A stretch of 40,966 nucleotides of DNA from Planctomycetota bacterium (GCA_016795295.1 JAEUHP010000004.1:1-40966); one strand, 5' to 3'. Positions 15,570 to 24,797 are shown, counted from the stretch's first letter. Program-made: numbers and translations. The notes: generated by a model not told the origin, from the letters alone.

Positions 15570-17567
15570 GTGACCCAAGCTGAATCGCCCGAACCGCCGC
15601 TGCCACCGGCCGACCCGCTGCCCCCGACCGACCCCGCGTCGGTCGAGTGGTTGCTCACCGACGGTGCTGGCGGCTACGCCTGCGGCACCGCGGCCGACCT
15701 GCCGACGCGGCGCTACCACGGCCTGTGGGTCGCCGTGCCGGAGGGGCAGGCGCGCCGCCAGATGGTCGTGGCCGGGGTCGACGAGCGGTTCGGCGCCGAG
15801 CCGGAGGCCACGTCGCTGCTGCACGCCCACTGGGGCACCCTGCCGGCTGCGGTGCCGCCAACCGCCCAGGCGACCTTTGCGCGCCGGCCGTGGCCTTCGT
15901 TCACTTGGCGCGGCCAGGACCACCGTGGCCAGCCGTTCGCCGTGGAGCGCGCCGTGTTGTTGCAGCGCGCCAGCCCCGCACAGCGCCCGGCGCTGCTGCT
16001 GCGTTGGCGCAACCTCGGCGAGCTGCCTGTGCGCCTGCAGCTGCGGCCCTTGTTCGGCCTCGGCGATGCCGACCACCTGCCGCCGGCCGACGCAGCTTGC
16101 GATGCGACCGTGCACGCGCAGGGGGCGAGCTGGGGCATCCAGGCCAAGCCCGAACTGCCGCGTGTTTTCTGCACGCTGGACGGGGTGGGGGCGCTGTTCC
16201 CGGCGCCCGTCTGGTACCGCGGCTTCCTGTACCGCGAAGACCGCGACCGTGGTTACGACCACCTCGGCGATCGCTGGAGCCCGTTCCGCATCGAAGTCGA
16301 TCTCGGCCCCGGCCAGGACGCCGTGTTGGCGGTGACCCTCGAAGTGCCCGAACCCGCTCCGGCGGCTGCCTTCGCACGCACGGCGGCGGTGGCACTGCGC
16401 GAGCACGCAGCGATCGAGACCGATCCGGCGCCCCGCTGGGCCGAACTGCGCGCCGGCGCCGACGACTTCCTGTACCGGGCCGCCGGCGGCCGCCTCGGGG
16501 TGCTGGCTGGCTTCCCGTGGTTCGGCGAGTGGGGCCGCGACGTGTTCGTCGCCCTGCCGGGGCTCACCCTCGCGCGCGGCGAGCTCGACACCTGTGCGGC
16601 GGTCTTGACCGGCGCGTTGCCGTTCCTGCGCCAAGGCCTGTTGCCGAACATCTACGCCGCCGAACCTGCTGCGAGCCACTACGGCAGCGCCGATGCGGCC
16701 TTGTGGTGGACGCTGGCGGTGCAGCGCTATGCCGCAGCCGGCGGCGATGTTGCCCTGGTGCGCGAACGGCTGGTGCCCGCACTGGCGGCGATCGCGGATG
16801 CCTACGTGGCCGGCACGGATTTGGGCTTGGCGGTGGCCGCCGACGGCCTGCTGGCCGCCGGCAGTTCGACCCTGAACGCCACCTGGATGGACGCGCGCAC
16901 GGCCGCGGGGCCGGTGACGCCGCGGCAGGGCTTCGCGGTCGAACTGCAGGCGCTGTGGTACGCGTTGCTCGCGGCGCTGGTCGAGCACGGAGAGGCGCGG
17001 TTCGCCGGGCTGCGCGACCGGGTCGCTGCGGCGTTCCGGCGCCAGTTCTGGCTCGCCGACGGTTACCTGGCGGATCGTGTGCACGCGGAAACGCCCGACT
17101 TCGCGGTGCGGCCGAACATGGTGATCGCCGCGGCATTGCCGCATTCGCCGCTGTCGCGAGCGCAGCGCCAGGCGGTGGTCGCGCGGGCCGAGGCGGTGCT
17201 GGTGACGCCGCGCGGTCTGCGCACGCTGTCGCCGATGGATCCTGCCTACTGCGGCCGCTACCGCGGTGGCATCGACGCGCGCGACCAGGCCTACCACCAG
17301 GGCACTGCGTGGCCCTGGCTCGGTGGCTTCTACGTCGAGGCGGCCCTGCGTGCGGCCACCAAAGCGCAGTTGCCGAAGCGCCGCGCGGCGCTCGCGTCGT
17401 GGCTCGACGGGTTCTTGCCCGAACTCGACCGCGCTGGCCTGGGCCACGTGAGCGAAGTGTTCGACGGCGATCTGCCCCAGGCGCCCGGCGGCACCTTCGC
17501 CCAGGCCTGGAACACCGGCGAACTGCTGCGCGCGCGCGCCCTGGTGCAGGCTCGGGGGCCGGTGTGA
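15570..17567 (+). CDS. Glycogen debranching enzyme (amylo-alpha-1,6-glucosidase type)
   Basis: 665 residues from a GTG at 15570. It is the two-domain bacterial debranching enzyme that hydrolyses alpha-1,6 branch points in the cytosol. The N-terminal beta domain starts at EWLLTDGAGGYACGT and PTRRYHGLWVA, the hallmark of the GDE_N family. The C-terminal (alpha/alpha)6 barrel contains FPWFGEWGRDVFVALPGL with D324 in the conserved WGRD and NATWMDAR with D441, both conserved acidic positions. Its stop overlaps the next gene's GTG by four bases (17564-17567), so translation is probably coupled. It is the first gene of the operon with the GH57 enzyme and the synthase-phosphorylase fusion. The N-terminal ~25 residues are Pro-rich and could be a start-site artefact. 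Confidence 0.93.
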   Translation: MTQAESPEPPLPPADPLPPTDPASVEWLLTDGAGGYACGTAADLPTRRYHGLWVAVPEGQARRQMVVAGVDERFGAEPEATSLLHAHWGTLPAAVPPTAQATFARRPWPSFTWRGQDHRGQPFAVERAVLLQRASPAQRPALLLRWRNLGELPVRLQLRPLFGLGDADHLPPADAACDATVHAQGASWGIQAKPELPRVFCTLDGVGALFPAPVWYRGFLYREDRDRGYDHLGDRWSPFRIEVDLGPGQDAVLAVTLEVPEPAPAAAFARTAAVALREHAAIETDPAPRWAELRAGADDFLYRAAGGRLGVLAGFPWFGEWGRDVFVALPGLTLARGELDTCAAVLTGALPFLRQGLLPNIYAAEPAASHYGSADAALWWTLAVQRYAAAGGDVALVRERLVPALAAIADAYVAGTDLGLAVAADGLLAAGSSTLNATWMDARTAAGPVTPRQGFAVELQALWYALLAALVEHGEARFAGLRDRVAAAFRRQFWLADGYLADRVHAETPDFAVRPNMVIAAALPHSPLSRAQRQAVVARAEAVLVTPRGLRTLSPMDPAYCGRYRGGIDARDQAYHQGTAWPWLGGFYVEAALRAATKAQLPKRRAALASWLDGFLPELDRAGLGHVSEVFDGDLPQAPGGTFAQAWNTGELLRARALVQARGPV

Positions 17568-18769
17568 TCGACATCGTCTTCTACTTCCAGGTGCACCAGC
17601 CGTACCGACTGCGCAAGTTCCGCCCGCAGGACCGCATCAAGAAGCTGGCCTACTGGGACGACGGACTGAACCGCCTGGTCGCCGAGCGGGTCGCCGAGCG
17701 CTGCTACCTGCCGATGAACCGGCTGTTGCTCGAAGCGATCGAACGCACCGACGGCCAGTTCCGCTGCGCATTCTCGCTGTCCGGCACGGTGATCCAGCAA
17801 TTGCGCGACTGGGTGCCGGACGCCCTCGACAGCTTCGTGCAGCTCGCCGAATCGGGCAATGTCGAGTTTCTGTGCGAAACCAGCCAGCACAGCCTGGCGG
17901 CCGTCGCGGATGCCGACGAATTCGCGGCCCAGATCGAGATCCAGCGCGACACCGTGACCGAGTTGTTCGGCGCGCCGAGCACGTTCCGCAACACCGAGCT
18001 GATCCTCGACAACACGATCTGCAAGCAGGTCGAGGAGCTCGGCTTCGACTGCATGCTCGGCGAGGGCGCCGACCGGTTGCTCGGCTGGCGCAGCCCGCAG
18101 GTGCCGTATCGGCCGAAAGGCTGCCAGCGGCTGGTGCTGTTGCTGCGCAGCTACGTGCTGTCGGACGACATCGCGTTCCGCTTCTCGAATCCGAAGTGGC
18201 CTTCCTTCCCGTTGTTTGCCGATACCTACGCGGGTTGGCTGCACGACGTGCCAGAGCCGGCCCAGTGCGTCGGACTGTTCATGGACTACGAAACCTTCGG
18301 CGAACACCAGGGGGCGCACACCGGCATCCTCGAGTTCATGCGGCACCTGCCCGAGCAAGTGCTGCAGGAGCCGGGGTTCCGCTTCCGCACGCCGGCCCAG
18401 GTCGCGGCCGAGCGCGGTGCCATCGGCGAACTCGACATTCCGAAGCCGGTGTCCTGGGCCGACACCGAACGCAACCTGACCGCCTGGCTCGGCAACCCGA
18501 TGCAAGAGGCCGCGCACGCGGCCATCTACGCGCTGCGGCCCAAGGTGCTGGCGGTCGCCAAGGCGCGCCCCGACCTGCTCGCCGCCTGGCGGCGCATCAC
18601 CACTTCCGACCACGTGTACTACGTCGCCACCAAGCATCATGCCGATGCCGAGGTGCACGACTATTTCAGTCCCTACGACTCGCCGCATGCGGCGTTCGTC
18701 GCCCTGATGACCGCCCTCGACCACCTGCGCCTGCAGGTCGAGAAGGCGCAACGCAAACGCAGCAAGTGA
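17564..18769 (+). CDS. Glycoside hydrolase family 57 (alpha-amylase-like)
   Basis: 401 residues from a GTG at 17564 that overlaps the previous stop. GH57 enzymes cleave or transfer alpha-1,4-glucan chains with retention. Region 1 is the start, IVFYFQVHQPYRL, with the typical His-Gln-Pro. The nucleophile region is TFRNTELILDN, with E145, and the acid/base region is LFMDYETFGEHQ, with D241. The length (~400) matches the short bacterial GH57 group found beside glycogen synthase genes, rather than the longer ~530-residue GH57 branching enzymes. So amylase or transferase activity on glycogen is likelier than branching, but no GlgB is present here, so a branching role is not excluded. There are two bases between its stop and the next ATG. 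Confidence 0.92.
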   Translation: MIDIVFYFQVHQPYRLRKFRPQDRIKKLAYWDDGLNRLVAERVAERCYLPMNRLLLEAIERTDGQFRCAFSLSGTVIQQLRDWVPDALDSFVQLAESGNVEFLCETSQHSLAAVADADEFAAQIEIQRDTVTELFGAPSTFRNTELILDNTICKQVEELGFDCMLGEGADRLLGWRSPQVPYRPKGCQRLVLLLRSYVLSDDIAFRFSNPKWPSFPLFADTYAGWLHDVPEPAQCVGLFMDYETFGEHQGAHTGILEFMRHLPEQVLQEPGFRFRTPAQVAAERGAIGELDIPKPVSWADTERNLTAWLGNPMQEAAHAAIYALRPKVLAVAKARPDLLAAWRRITTSDHVYYVATKHHADAEVHDYFSPYDSPHAAFVALMTALDHLRLQVEKAQRKRSK

Positions 18770-18771
18770 CC

Positions 18772-21700
18772 ATGCCGGATCGTCCGTTCCAACTGTTCGA
18801 GATCAGCTGGGAAGTGTGCAACAAGGTCGGTGGCATCCACACGGTGCTGTCGAGCAAGGCGGTCACCGCCGTCGAAGCGTTCGGCGACGACTACGTGGTG
18901 GTCGGCCCGCAGTTGCTCGGCGGCACCGGCGTGCAGCCGCCGTTCGACGAAGAGCCCGGCCACGAGGACTTCGTGCAGAGTTGCCGCCAGCTCGGTGTGC
19001 CGGTGCGCATCGGCCGCTGGCGCATCCCGGGCCGGCCGCGCTGCATCCTGGTCGGCTTCTCCGGCCTCTACGAGCAGAAGAACGGCATCCTGTCGGGCCT
19101 GTGGGAGCGCCACAAGGTCGACTCGATCGCCGGCGACTGGGACTACGTCGAGCCGGTGCTGTTCTCGATCGCCGCGGGCATGGTGATCGAACGCTGGTGG
19201 GAAGAGTACCTGGCACCGTTCCATCGCCGCGCCGTGGTGCAGGCCCACGAGTGGATGACCGGGGCGGCGTTGCTCTACCTGCAGGAGCGCATTCCGAGCA
19301 TCGGCACGGTGTTCACCACCCACGCCACCATGCTCGGCCGCGCCCTTGCGTCCTTGGGCATCACGCCCGACCCGACCGCGGGCGACAAGGGCCTCGGCGG
19401 CAAAACCGTCGAGGAACTGGCGCGTCAGCACGGGGTGCAGGCCAAGCACTCGCTCGAAGGCGTGTGCGCGCGCAAAGCCGACGTGTTCACCACCGTGTCT
19501 TCGATCACCGCCGCGGAGGCCGAGCTGCTGCACCAGCGCAAGGCCGAGCCGCTGCTGCCGAACGGCATCGACCTGTCGGTGGTCGACCAGCTCGCTGCCG
19601 GCGACCGCAAGGCCACCCGCCGCGAACTCGAACGTGTGGCCAAGGCGCTGCTGGGCGAAGAAGTCGGTGACGCGGCGTTCGTGGCGCTGGCGGGCCGCTA
19701 CGAGTTCCACAACAAGGGCATCGAGTTGCTGCTCGACGCAGTCGGCGAACTGCAGCAGCACAAGGGCAAACGCGTGGTGGTGTGGCTCCTGGTGCCGTCG
19801 GGCAACAGCGGCCTGCGCGGGGAGCTGCGCGATCGGCTGTCTGGCAATGGCATTTCGTCCGCCATCGGCACGGGCCCGCTCGGCCTGTGCACGCACAACC
19901 TGTTCGACGAGGCGCGCGATCCGGTGCACGTGCACTGCAAACGCCTCGGTCTCGACAACCGCCTGGGCAGCCGGGTCAAGGTGGTGCAGGTGCCGATCTA
20001 CCTGCGCCCCGACGACGGCCTGTTCGGCCGCGAATACGAAGCCGTGCTCGCGGCGATGGACCTCGGTGCCTACCCGTCCTACTACGAGCCGTGGGGTTAC
20101 ACGCCGCAGGAAGCGCTCGCGGTCGGCATCCCGACCGTGACCACCGACCTGGCCGGCTTCGGCCGCTGGGCCGTCTCCGCTGGCCTCGGGCCCGCCGACG
20201 GCATCACCGTGCTGAAGCGCGAGCGGGTGCCCTACAAGGAGGTCACCGCCGCCACCGTGGCCGCGCTGGAGGCTTGGCTCGACCGCGCCCACGGCGACGA
20301 AGCCTTGCGCACGCGCTGCCGCGCCGCCGCCGGCCGCACCAGCTGGCGCGATCTGTTCGCCAACTACCGCACCGGCTACGCCCAGGCGCTCGCGGCGGTG
20401 CAGAAGCGCAGCACCGCCGGCGTGGTGCAGTTCCGGCTGCCGCGCCGTGCGCTGCCGTCGCCGGGCTCGGGCACCACGCCGCGCCTGTCCGCGTTCGAAG
20501 CCTCCGCGACCCTGCCGCAGAGTCTGCGCGGGCTCGATCGGTTGGCCCGCAACTTCTGGTGGGTGTGGAACAGTGGCGTGCGCGGCCTGTTCGAGGAACT
20601 GGCGCCGGGCTTCCGCAAGAGCCACGAGAATCCGGTGGCGTTCCTGCAAGGCGTGGGCCTCGAGGCGCTCGAGAGCAAGGCCAAGGACGCGGACTACCTG
20701 CGCCGCCTGCAGGGCGTGCTGAAGCGGTTCGACGAGTACATGGCCTCTGGCAACCAGCCGCTGCCGCTCGGCGCGAACGGCCAGGGCCCGCTGCTCACCG
20801 CGCAGCACCCGATCGCCTATTTCTCGGCCGAGTTCGGGGTGCACCACTCCTTGCCGATCTACAGCGGCGGCCTCGGCATCCTGGCCGGTGACCACCTGAA
20901 GTCCGCCAGCGACCTCGGTGTGCCGCTGGTCGGCTTGGGCTTGTTCTATCGCTTTGGCTACATGGGCCAGCAGCTGTCGAGCGATGGCCAGCAGCTCGCT
21001 GCCGACCGCGAGAACCGCCCGCGCCAGCTCGCGCTCGAAGTGGTGCGCGCCGCCGACGGCCGTCCGCTCGAAGTGACGCTGCCGCTGCCCGGCCGCGAAC
21101 TTACCCTGCGTGCCTGGAAAGCGATGGTCGGCCGCGTGCCGCTCTACCTGCTCGACGCGAACTGTCCGCAGAACCGCCCCGAGGACCGCGACCTGACGCG
21201 CAACCTCTACGGCGGCGACGCCGAAGTGCGCATCCAGCAGGAGATCGTGCTCGGCCGCGGTGGCGTGCGCCTGCTGCGCGCCCTCGACCTGCGCCCATCG
21301 GTCTACCACATGAACGAGGGCCACGCGGCGTTCCTCACGCTCGAACGCGTGAGCCGCCTGGTGCGCGGCGAGGGCTTGCCGTTCGAAGCCGCGCGCGAGT
21401 ACGTGGCGGCGACCACGCTGTTCACCACGCACACGCCGGTGCCAGCCGGCCACGACCGGTTCCCCGAAGACATGGTGCGCCGCTACTTCGGCGACGCCGA
21501 AGAGTGGGTGGGCCTGCCGTGGGACCGGTTCTTCGCCCTGGGCCAGGCCGGTTCCGGCACCCAGGAGTTCAACATGACCTACCTGGCGATGCACTTCGCC
21601 GGGTTCGTCAACGGCGTGAGCAAGCTGCACGGCATCGCTTCGCAGAAGCTGCTGCACGCGTTCTGGCCGGGCCTCCTGCAGCAGGAAGTACCGGTGGCGT

Positions 21701-23019
21701 CGATCACCAACGGCGTGCACCTCGCCACTTGGACGCAGCCGGGCATTGCGCGCCTGTTGCGCGGCGACGACCAGGCGCCGCGGCCGGCCGACTTCGCCCG
21801 GGCCGAACAGATTGCCCCGGCCGACCTCTGGCGCGTGCACCAAGCCAACAAGGGCCTGATGCTGGAGACGGTGCGCCAGGTGCTGACGCGCACGTTCCAC
21901 GCGCGCGGCGACTCCCCGGTGGTGCTCAGCGCGATGCTCGCCGGACTCGACGACAAGGCCCTCTACCTGGGCTTCGCTCGCCGGTTCGCTCCATACAAGC
22001 GCGCGCATTTGATGTTCACCGATCCCGAGCGGTTGCGCCGGATCCTGTCGCATCCCGACCACCCGGTGCGGGTCCTGGTGTCGGGCAAGGCGCATCCGCG
22101 CGACAAGCTCGGCCAGGACATCCTGAAGTCGATCGTACAGATCGCCCGCTCGCCGGAGTTCATCGGCCGGGTGTTGTTCGTCGAGGACTACGACATCGCG
22201 GTGGCGCGCGCCCTGGTGCAGGGTGTCGACGTTTGGGTCAACACGCCGACCCGCATGGAAGAGGCCAGCGGCACGTCGGGCATGAAGGCCGCGGCCAACG
22301 GCGTGCTCAACCTGTCGATCGCCGACGGCTGGTGGCCCGAGGCCGCCGACGGCGGCAACGGCTGGACGATCGGTGGTTCCCAGGTCTACGGCAGCCACGA
22401 ACTGCAGAACCAGGCCGACGCCACGGCGCTCTACCGCTTGCTCGAGGAGGAGCTGGTGCCATCGTTCTTCGCCCGTGACGGCCATGGCGTGCCGGCGGCC
22501 TGGGTGCAGATGATGTCGCACTGCCTCGCCACGGTGCCGACGCTGTTCAACACCGACCGCATGGTCTCCGACTATCTGGACAAGGCCTACCGGCCCTTGG
22601 CGGCGCACTACTTCGCGCAGCAGGGGCAGAAGAAGGCCCCGGCCCGCGAAGCCGCGAAGGAATTCCTGCGCATCAAGGCGGGCTTCGAGAAGGTGCGGAT
22701 CGTGGCGGCGACCACCGTGGAGCTGGCCGAGTTCAGGGTCGGGCAGCACCTCGACGTGCACCTCGAGGTCGATCTGGGCGCGCTGCAGCCGAAGGACGTG
22801 GTGGTGGAACTGGTGGTCTGCCGCGGCGAGTTCGACCAGGGGCAGGAACTGGCCGTGGTGCCACTCGCTGCCACGGGCGCGCCGAAGGGCAGTGTGCACA
22901 CCTTCGACGGGGGCTACCGGATCGAGCAGGCCGGGCAGTACCAGCACGGGCTGCGGGTGCGGGTGCCAGGCCACGGCGGGCACGACGCCAAGGTGCGCGG
23001 GCTGGTGCTCTGGGCCTGA
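18772..23019 (+). CDS. Glycogen synthase-alpha-glucan phosphorylase fusion
   Basis: 1415 residues in one reading frame. Residues 1 to ~545 are a GT3-like synthase: it begins FEISWEVCNKVGGIHTVLSSKA and carries the E-x7-E motif at E439/E447 (EPWGYTPQE). A ~35-residue linker rich in Pro and Ser follows. From ~580 on is a short-type alpha-glucan phosphorylase: a DUF3417-like lead (SLRGLDRLARNFWWVWN), YFSAEFGVHHSLPIYSGGLG and a PLP-binding EASGTSGMKAAANG with K1172. The final ~110 residues form an extra beta domain. The protein could elongate glucan from nucleotide-glucose and also release glucose-1-phosphate from it. I recall fused entries of this kind in Bacteroidetes and other phyla. It closes the glycogen operon; no frameshift or internal stop is evident. 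Confidence 0.94.
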   Translation: MPDRPFQLFEISWEVCNKVGGIHTVLSSKAVTAVEAFGDDYVVVGPQLLGGTGVQPPFDEEPGHEDFVQSCRQLGVPVRIGRWRIPGRPRCILVGFSGLYEQKNGILSGLWERHKVDSIAGDWDYVEPVLFSIAAGMVIERWWEEYLAPFHRRAVVQAHEWMTGAALLYLQERIPSIGTVFTTHATMLGRALASLGITPDPTAGDKGLGGKTVEELARQHGVQAKHSLEGVCARKADVFTTVSSITAAEAELLHQRKAEPLLPNGIDLSVVDQLAAGDRKATRRELERVAKALLGEEVGDAAFVALAGRYEFHNKGIELLLDAVGELQQHKGKRVVVWLLVPSGNSGLRGELRDRLSGNGISSAIGTGPLGLCTHNLFDEARDPVHVHCKRLGLDNRLGSRVKVVQVPIYLRPDDGLFGREYEAVLAAMDLGAYPSYYEPWGYTPQEALAVGIPTVTTDLAGFGRWAVSAGLGPADGITVLKRERVPYKEVTAATVAALEAWLDRAHGDEALRTRCRAAAGRTSWRDLFANYRTGYAQALAAVQKRSTAGVVQFRLPRRALPSPGSGTTPRLSAFEASATLPQSLRGLDRLARNFWWVWNSGVRGLFEELAPGFRKSHENPVAFLQGVGLEALESKAKDADYLRRLQGVLKRFDEYMASGNQPLPLGANGQGPLLTAQHPIAYFSAEFGVHHSLPIYSGGLGILAGDHLKSASDLGVPLVGLGLFYRFGYMGQQLSSDGQQLAADRENRPRQLALEVVRAADGRPLEVTLPLPGRELTLRAWKAMVGRVPLYLLDANCPQNRPEDRDLTRNLYGGDAEVRIQQEIVLGRGGVRLLRALDLRPSVYHMNEGHAAFLTLERVSRLVRGEGLPFEAAREYVAATTLFTTHTPVPAGHDRFPEDMVRRYFGDAEEWVGLPWDRFFALGQAGSGTQEFNMTYLAMHFAGFVNGVSKLHGIASQKLLHAFWPGLLQQEVPVASITNGVHLATWTQPGIARLLRGDDQAPRPADFARAEQIAPADLWRVHQANKGLMLETVRQVLTRTFHARGDSPVVLSAMLAGLDDKALYLGFARRFAPYKRAHLMFTDPERLRRILSHPDHPVRVLVSGKAHPRDKLGQDILKSIVQIARSPEFIGRVLFVEDYDIAVARALVQGVDVWVNTPTRMEEASGTSGMKAAANGVLNLSIADGWWPEAADGGNGWTIGGSQVYGSHELQNQADATALYRLLEEELVPSFFARDGHGVPAAWVQMMSHCLATVPTLFNTDRMVSDYLDKAYRPLAAHYFAQQGQKKAPAREAAKEFLRIKAGFEKVRIVAATTVELAEFRVGQHLDVHLEVDLGALQPKDVVVELVVCRGEFDQGQELAVVPLAATGAPKGSVHTFDGGYRIEQAGQYQHGLRVRVPGHGGHDAKVRGLVLWA

Positions 23020-23030
23020 GCGGGCTGGGC

Positions 23031-23046
23031 GGCCCTGCTCAGGGCC
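23031..23046. terminator. Hairpin after glycogen operon
   Basis: Perfect 6-base arms GGCCCT (23031-23036) and AGGGCC (23041-23046) with a 4-base loop, 11 bases after the stop at 23019. No T-tract follows, so this is weak evidence for a transcription terminator. Confidence 0.3.
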
Positions 23047-23105
23047 GGTCCTGCCACTGCCAGCCGGCCGTCGCTGCCGCGCCGCTCCAACGGCATGATG
23101 GCCGC

Positions 23106-23846
23106 ATGGCCAGCGGCTTCCAGTTCCACGTCGGCACCAGCGGCTTCAGCTACGACGAGTGGCGGCCGTTGTTCTATCCCGAGGCGCTGAAGGCCAAGGA
23201 CATGCTCGCCTTCTACGCCGCACGTCTGCCGGCGGTGGAGCTGAACAACACCTTCTACCGGATGCCGAGCCAGAAAATGGTCGCGAACTGGCGGGCGCAG
23301 GTGCCGGCCGGCTTCTGCTTCGCGGTCAAGGCGAGCCAGCGGCTCACCTGGACGCAGAAGCTGGTCGACTGCGGGGAACTGCTGGGGGTGTTGCGCGCCG
23401 TGCTCGAACCCCTCGGGCCCCTGCTCGGCTGCGTCTTCTACCAAGTGCCGAAGTGGGTGCGCAAGGACGTGGCGGTGTTGCGGGCGTTCTTGAATCTGCC
23501 GCAGCCGAGTCCGCGGGTGGCGTTCGAGTTCGCGCACGCGAGTTGGCACGAACCGGACGCGCTGGCGGTGCTGCGGGAGCACAATGCGGCGTTGGTGGCG
23601 AGCGATCGCGACGAGTTGCCGGCCCCCGAATTGACGGCGACGGCGGATTGGGCGTACCTGCGGTTGCGGCGCTCGAGTTACGACGACGCGGCTTTGCAGA
23701 GCTGGGCGGAACGGCTGCAGGCGGCGGGGCGGCGGGCGGCGTTCGTGTTCTTCAAGCACGAGGATTCGTGTGCGGGGCCGGCGTTGGCGGGGCGGTTCCT
23801 GGGGTTGGTGGGGCAGGCCCAAGTGCCCCTGCCGCCGCAGGGTTAG
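23106..23846 (+). CDS. DUF72 (YecE-like) protein
   Basis: 246 residues. The N-terminus HVGTSGFSYDEWRPLFYPE and the motif AVELNNTFYRMPSQKMVANWRAQVP are the signatures of the DUF72 family, a TIM-barrel fold of unknown catalytic activity; a DUF72 protein in E. coli is YecE. The later stretch VAFEFAHASWHEPDALAVLREHNAALV and the C-terminal WAYLRLRRSSYDD match the family as well. It is cytosolic, with no signal peptide or membrane segment. It starts 86 bases after the glycogen operon and is on the same strand, but a candidate terminator lies between, so a link to glycogen is not established. Confidence 0.9.
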   Translation: MASGFQFHVGTSGFSYDEWRPLFYPEALKAKDMLAFYAARLPAVELNNTFYRMPSQKMVANWRAQVPAGFCFAVKASQRLTWTQKLVDCGELLGVLRAVLEPLGPLLGCVFYQVPKWVRKDVAVLRAFLNLPQPSPRVAFEFAHASWHEPDALAVLREHNAALVASDRDELPAPELTATADWAYLRLRRSSYDDAALQSWAERLQAAGRRAAFVFFKHEDSCAGPALAGRFLGLVGQAQVPLPPQG

Positions 23847-23934
23847 CTGCCCGGTCGGCATGGGCCCGTGCCCGAGGGTCGGCATCGTTCGCGTGCCTCT
23901 CCGCGTGCTCCAGCCACCGGGCCCGATTGCCGAA

Positions 23935-23952
23935 GTAGCCTCTGAAAGCTAC
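23935..23952. promoter_or_regulatory. Inverted repeat upstream of toxin-antitoxin pair
   Basis: The 5-base arms GTAGC (23935-23939) and GCTAC (23948-23952) with an 8-base spacer end 9 bases before the antitoxin ATG. The patch is AT-richer than its surroundings. Antitoxins of this family commonly bind inverted repeats at their own promoter, so this is a candidate operator; the arms are short and could be chance. Confidence 0.35.
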
Positions 23953-23961
23953 CTTTTGCCC

Positions 23962-24255
23962 ATGCGCGCCGTCGGCCTGAAGATCCTGAAGAACAAGCTC
24001 AGCGAATACGTGCGTCTCGCTGCGGGTGGCGAAGTGGTGTTGATCACCGACCGCGACCGCGTGGTCGCGGAGCTGTCGCCGCCGCAGCTGGGCCGCAGCC
24101 CGATGCTCCGCGACGCCCACTTGGCAGACATGGTCCGCGACGGGCTGCTGGTCCCGCCAGCGATCCCGGGTTCGGTACCACTGCCGGCGATGCGGCCCTT
24201 GCTGCCGCTGGCACAGTTGCTCGAAGAAATCGACGCCGACCGGCAAGAGCGATGA
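23962..24255 (+). CDS. Type II antitoxin, Phd/YefM-like
   Basis: 97 residues. The N-terminal ~45 residues match the Phd/YefM DNA-binding fold: GLKILKNKLSEYVRLAAGGEVVLITDRDRVVAELSP. The C-terminal half is Pro/Leu-rich with an acidic end (LLEEIDADRQER), as expected for the flexible segment that wraps the toxin. It binds and neutralises the partner toxin and, in known systems, represses the operon. The stop overlaps the toxin ATG by four bases (24252-24255). No Shine-Dalgarno is visible before its ATG. I chose the ATG at 23962 because it starts at the family's usual N-terminus. Confidence 0.88.
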   Translation: MRAVGLKILKNKLSEYVRLAAGGEVVLITDRDRVVAELSPPQLGRSPMLRDAHLADMVRDGLLVPPAIPGSVPLPAMRPLLPLAQLLEEIDADRQER

Positions 24256-24647
24256 TCTACGTCGACACCTCCGTGGTCCTCGCCACTCTGTTGGCGGAGG
24301 ATCACAAGCCGTCGGCGGAACTGTGGCGGGAGACCTTGGTCGCGAGCCGGCTGCTGACGATCGAAGTTTGGGTGCGGTTGCACGGCAAGGGGTTGGGGAG
24401 GTCCCATGGCGAGCTGGCGGGCGGCTTGTTGGGCCGCATTGCCATGGTGGCCATGGACCACGTGGTGCTCGCGCGGGCACAGGAGCCGTTCCCGGTGCCG
24501 GTGCGGACCTTGGATGCCATCCATCTGGCCACCGCCTGCTATCTGCGGGACCGCGGCCAGTCCGTGCAGATGGCGACCTACGATCTGCGACTCGCGGCGG
24601 CGGCGCGGAGCGTGGGTCTGCCGACCGTGGCTTTGGTGGGAGGCTGA
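24252..24647 (+). CDS. vapC: VapC-like PIN-domain toxin
   Basis: 131 residues, the usual PIN-toxin length. PIN toxins are Mg2+-dependent ribonucleases that cut tRNA or rRNA. The four conserved acidic positions are in place: D5 (MIYVDTS), E38 (LTIEVW), D88 (TLDAIHLATA) and D111 (ATYDLRL). So it looks catalytically intact. It follows the Phd/YefM-like antitoxin in a four-base overlap and precedes ku by 150 bases on the same strand. The functional target cannot be read from the sequence. Confidence 0.93.
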   Translation: MIYVDTSVVLATLLAEDHKPSAELWRETLVASRLLTIEVWVRLHGKGLGRSHGELAGGLLGRIAMVAMDHVVLARAQEPFPVPVRTLDAIHLATACYLRDRGQSVQMATYDLRLAAAARSVGLPTVALVGG

Positions 24648-24797
24648 TCGGGCCCCGCGCCGGGAGCGCGAGCGCGTGTTCTGGCGCGCCGGGCCGGCAC
24701 TGCCTGCCTGGTGCAAGCGCATCCGGTCGTCACAACCGGCCCGCAATGCGCTATCCTGCCAGGGATCCTGCCAAGGTCCGCCGCCCGTCCCTCGCCC

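Noticed and set aside
11383..15606. Very long open frame antisense to the metalloprotease and SGNH genes
   Set aside because: GC-rich codon bias leaves long antisense frames without stops. The encoded sequence is low-complexity and His/Arg/Gln-rich with no motif, while the plus and minus genes here have clear motifs.
18673..22983. 1436-codon open frame antisense to the glycogen synthase-phosphorylase
   Set aside because: Same artefact; the composition is repetitive and the plus strand carries the real domains with intact active sites.
24723..24757. Inverted repeat and TATCCT as a promoter before ku
   Set aside because: Arms are only five bases and the -35 element is not clear; not enough to call a site.
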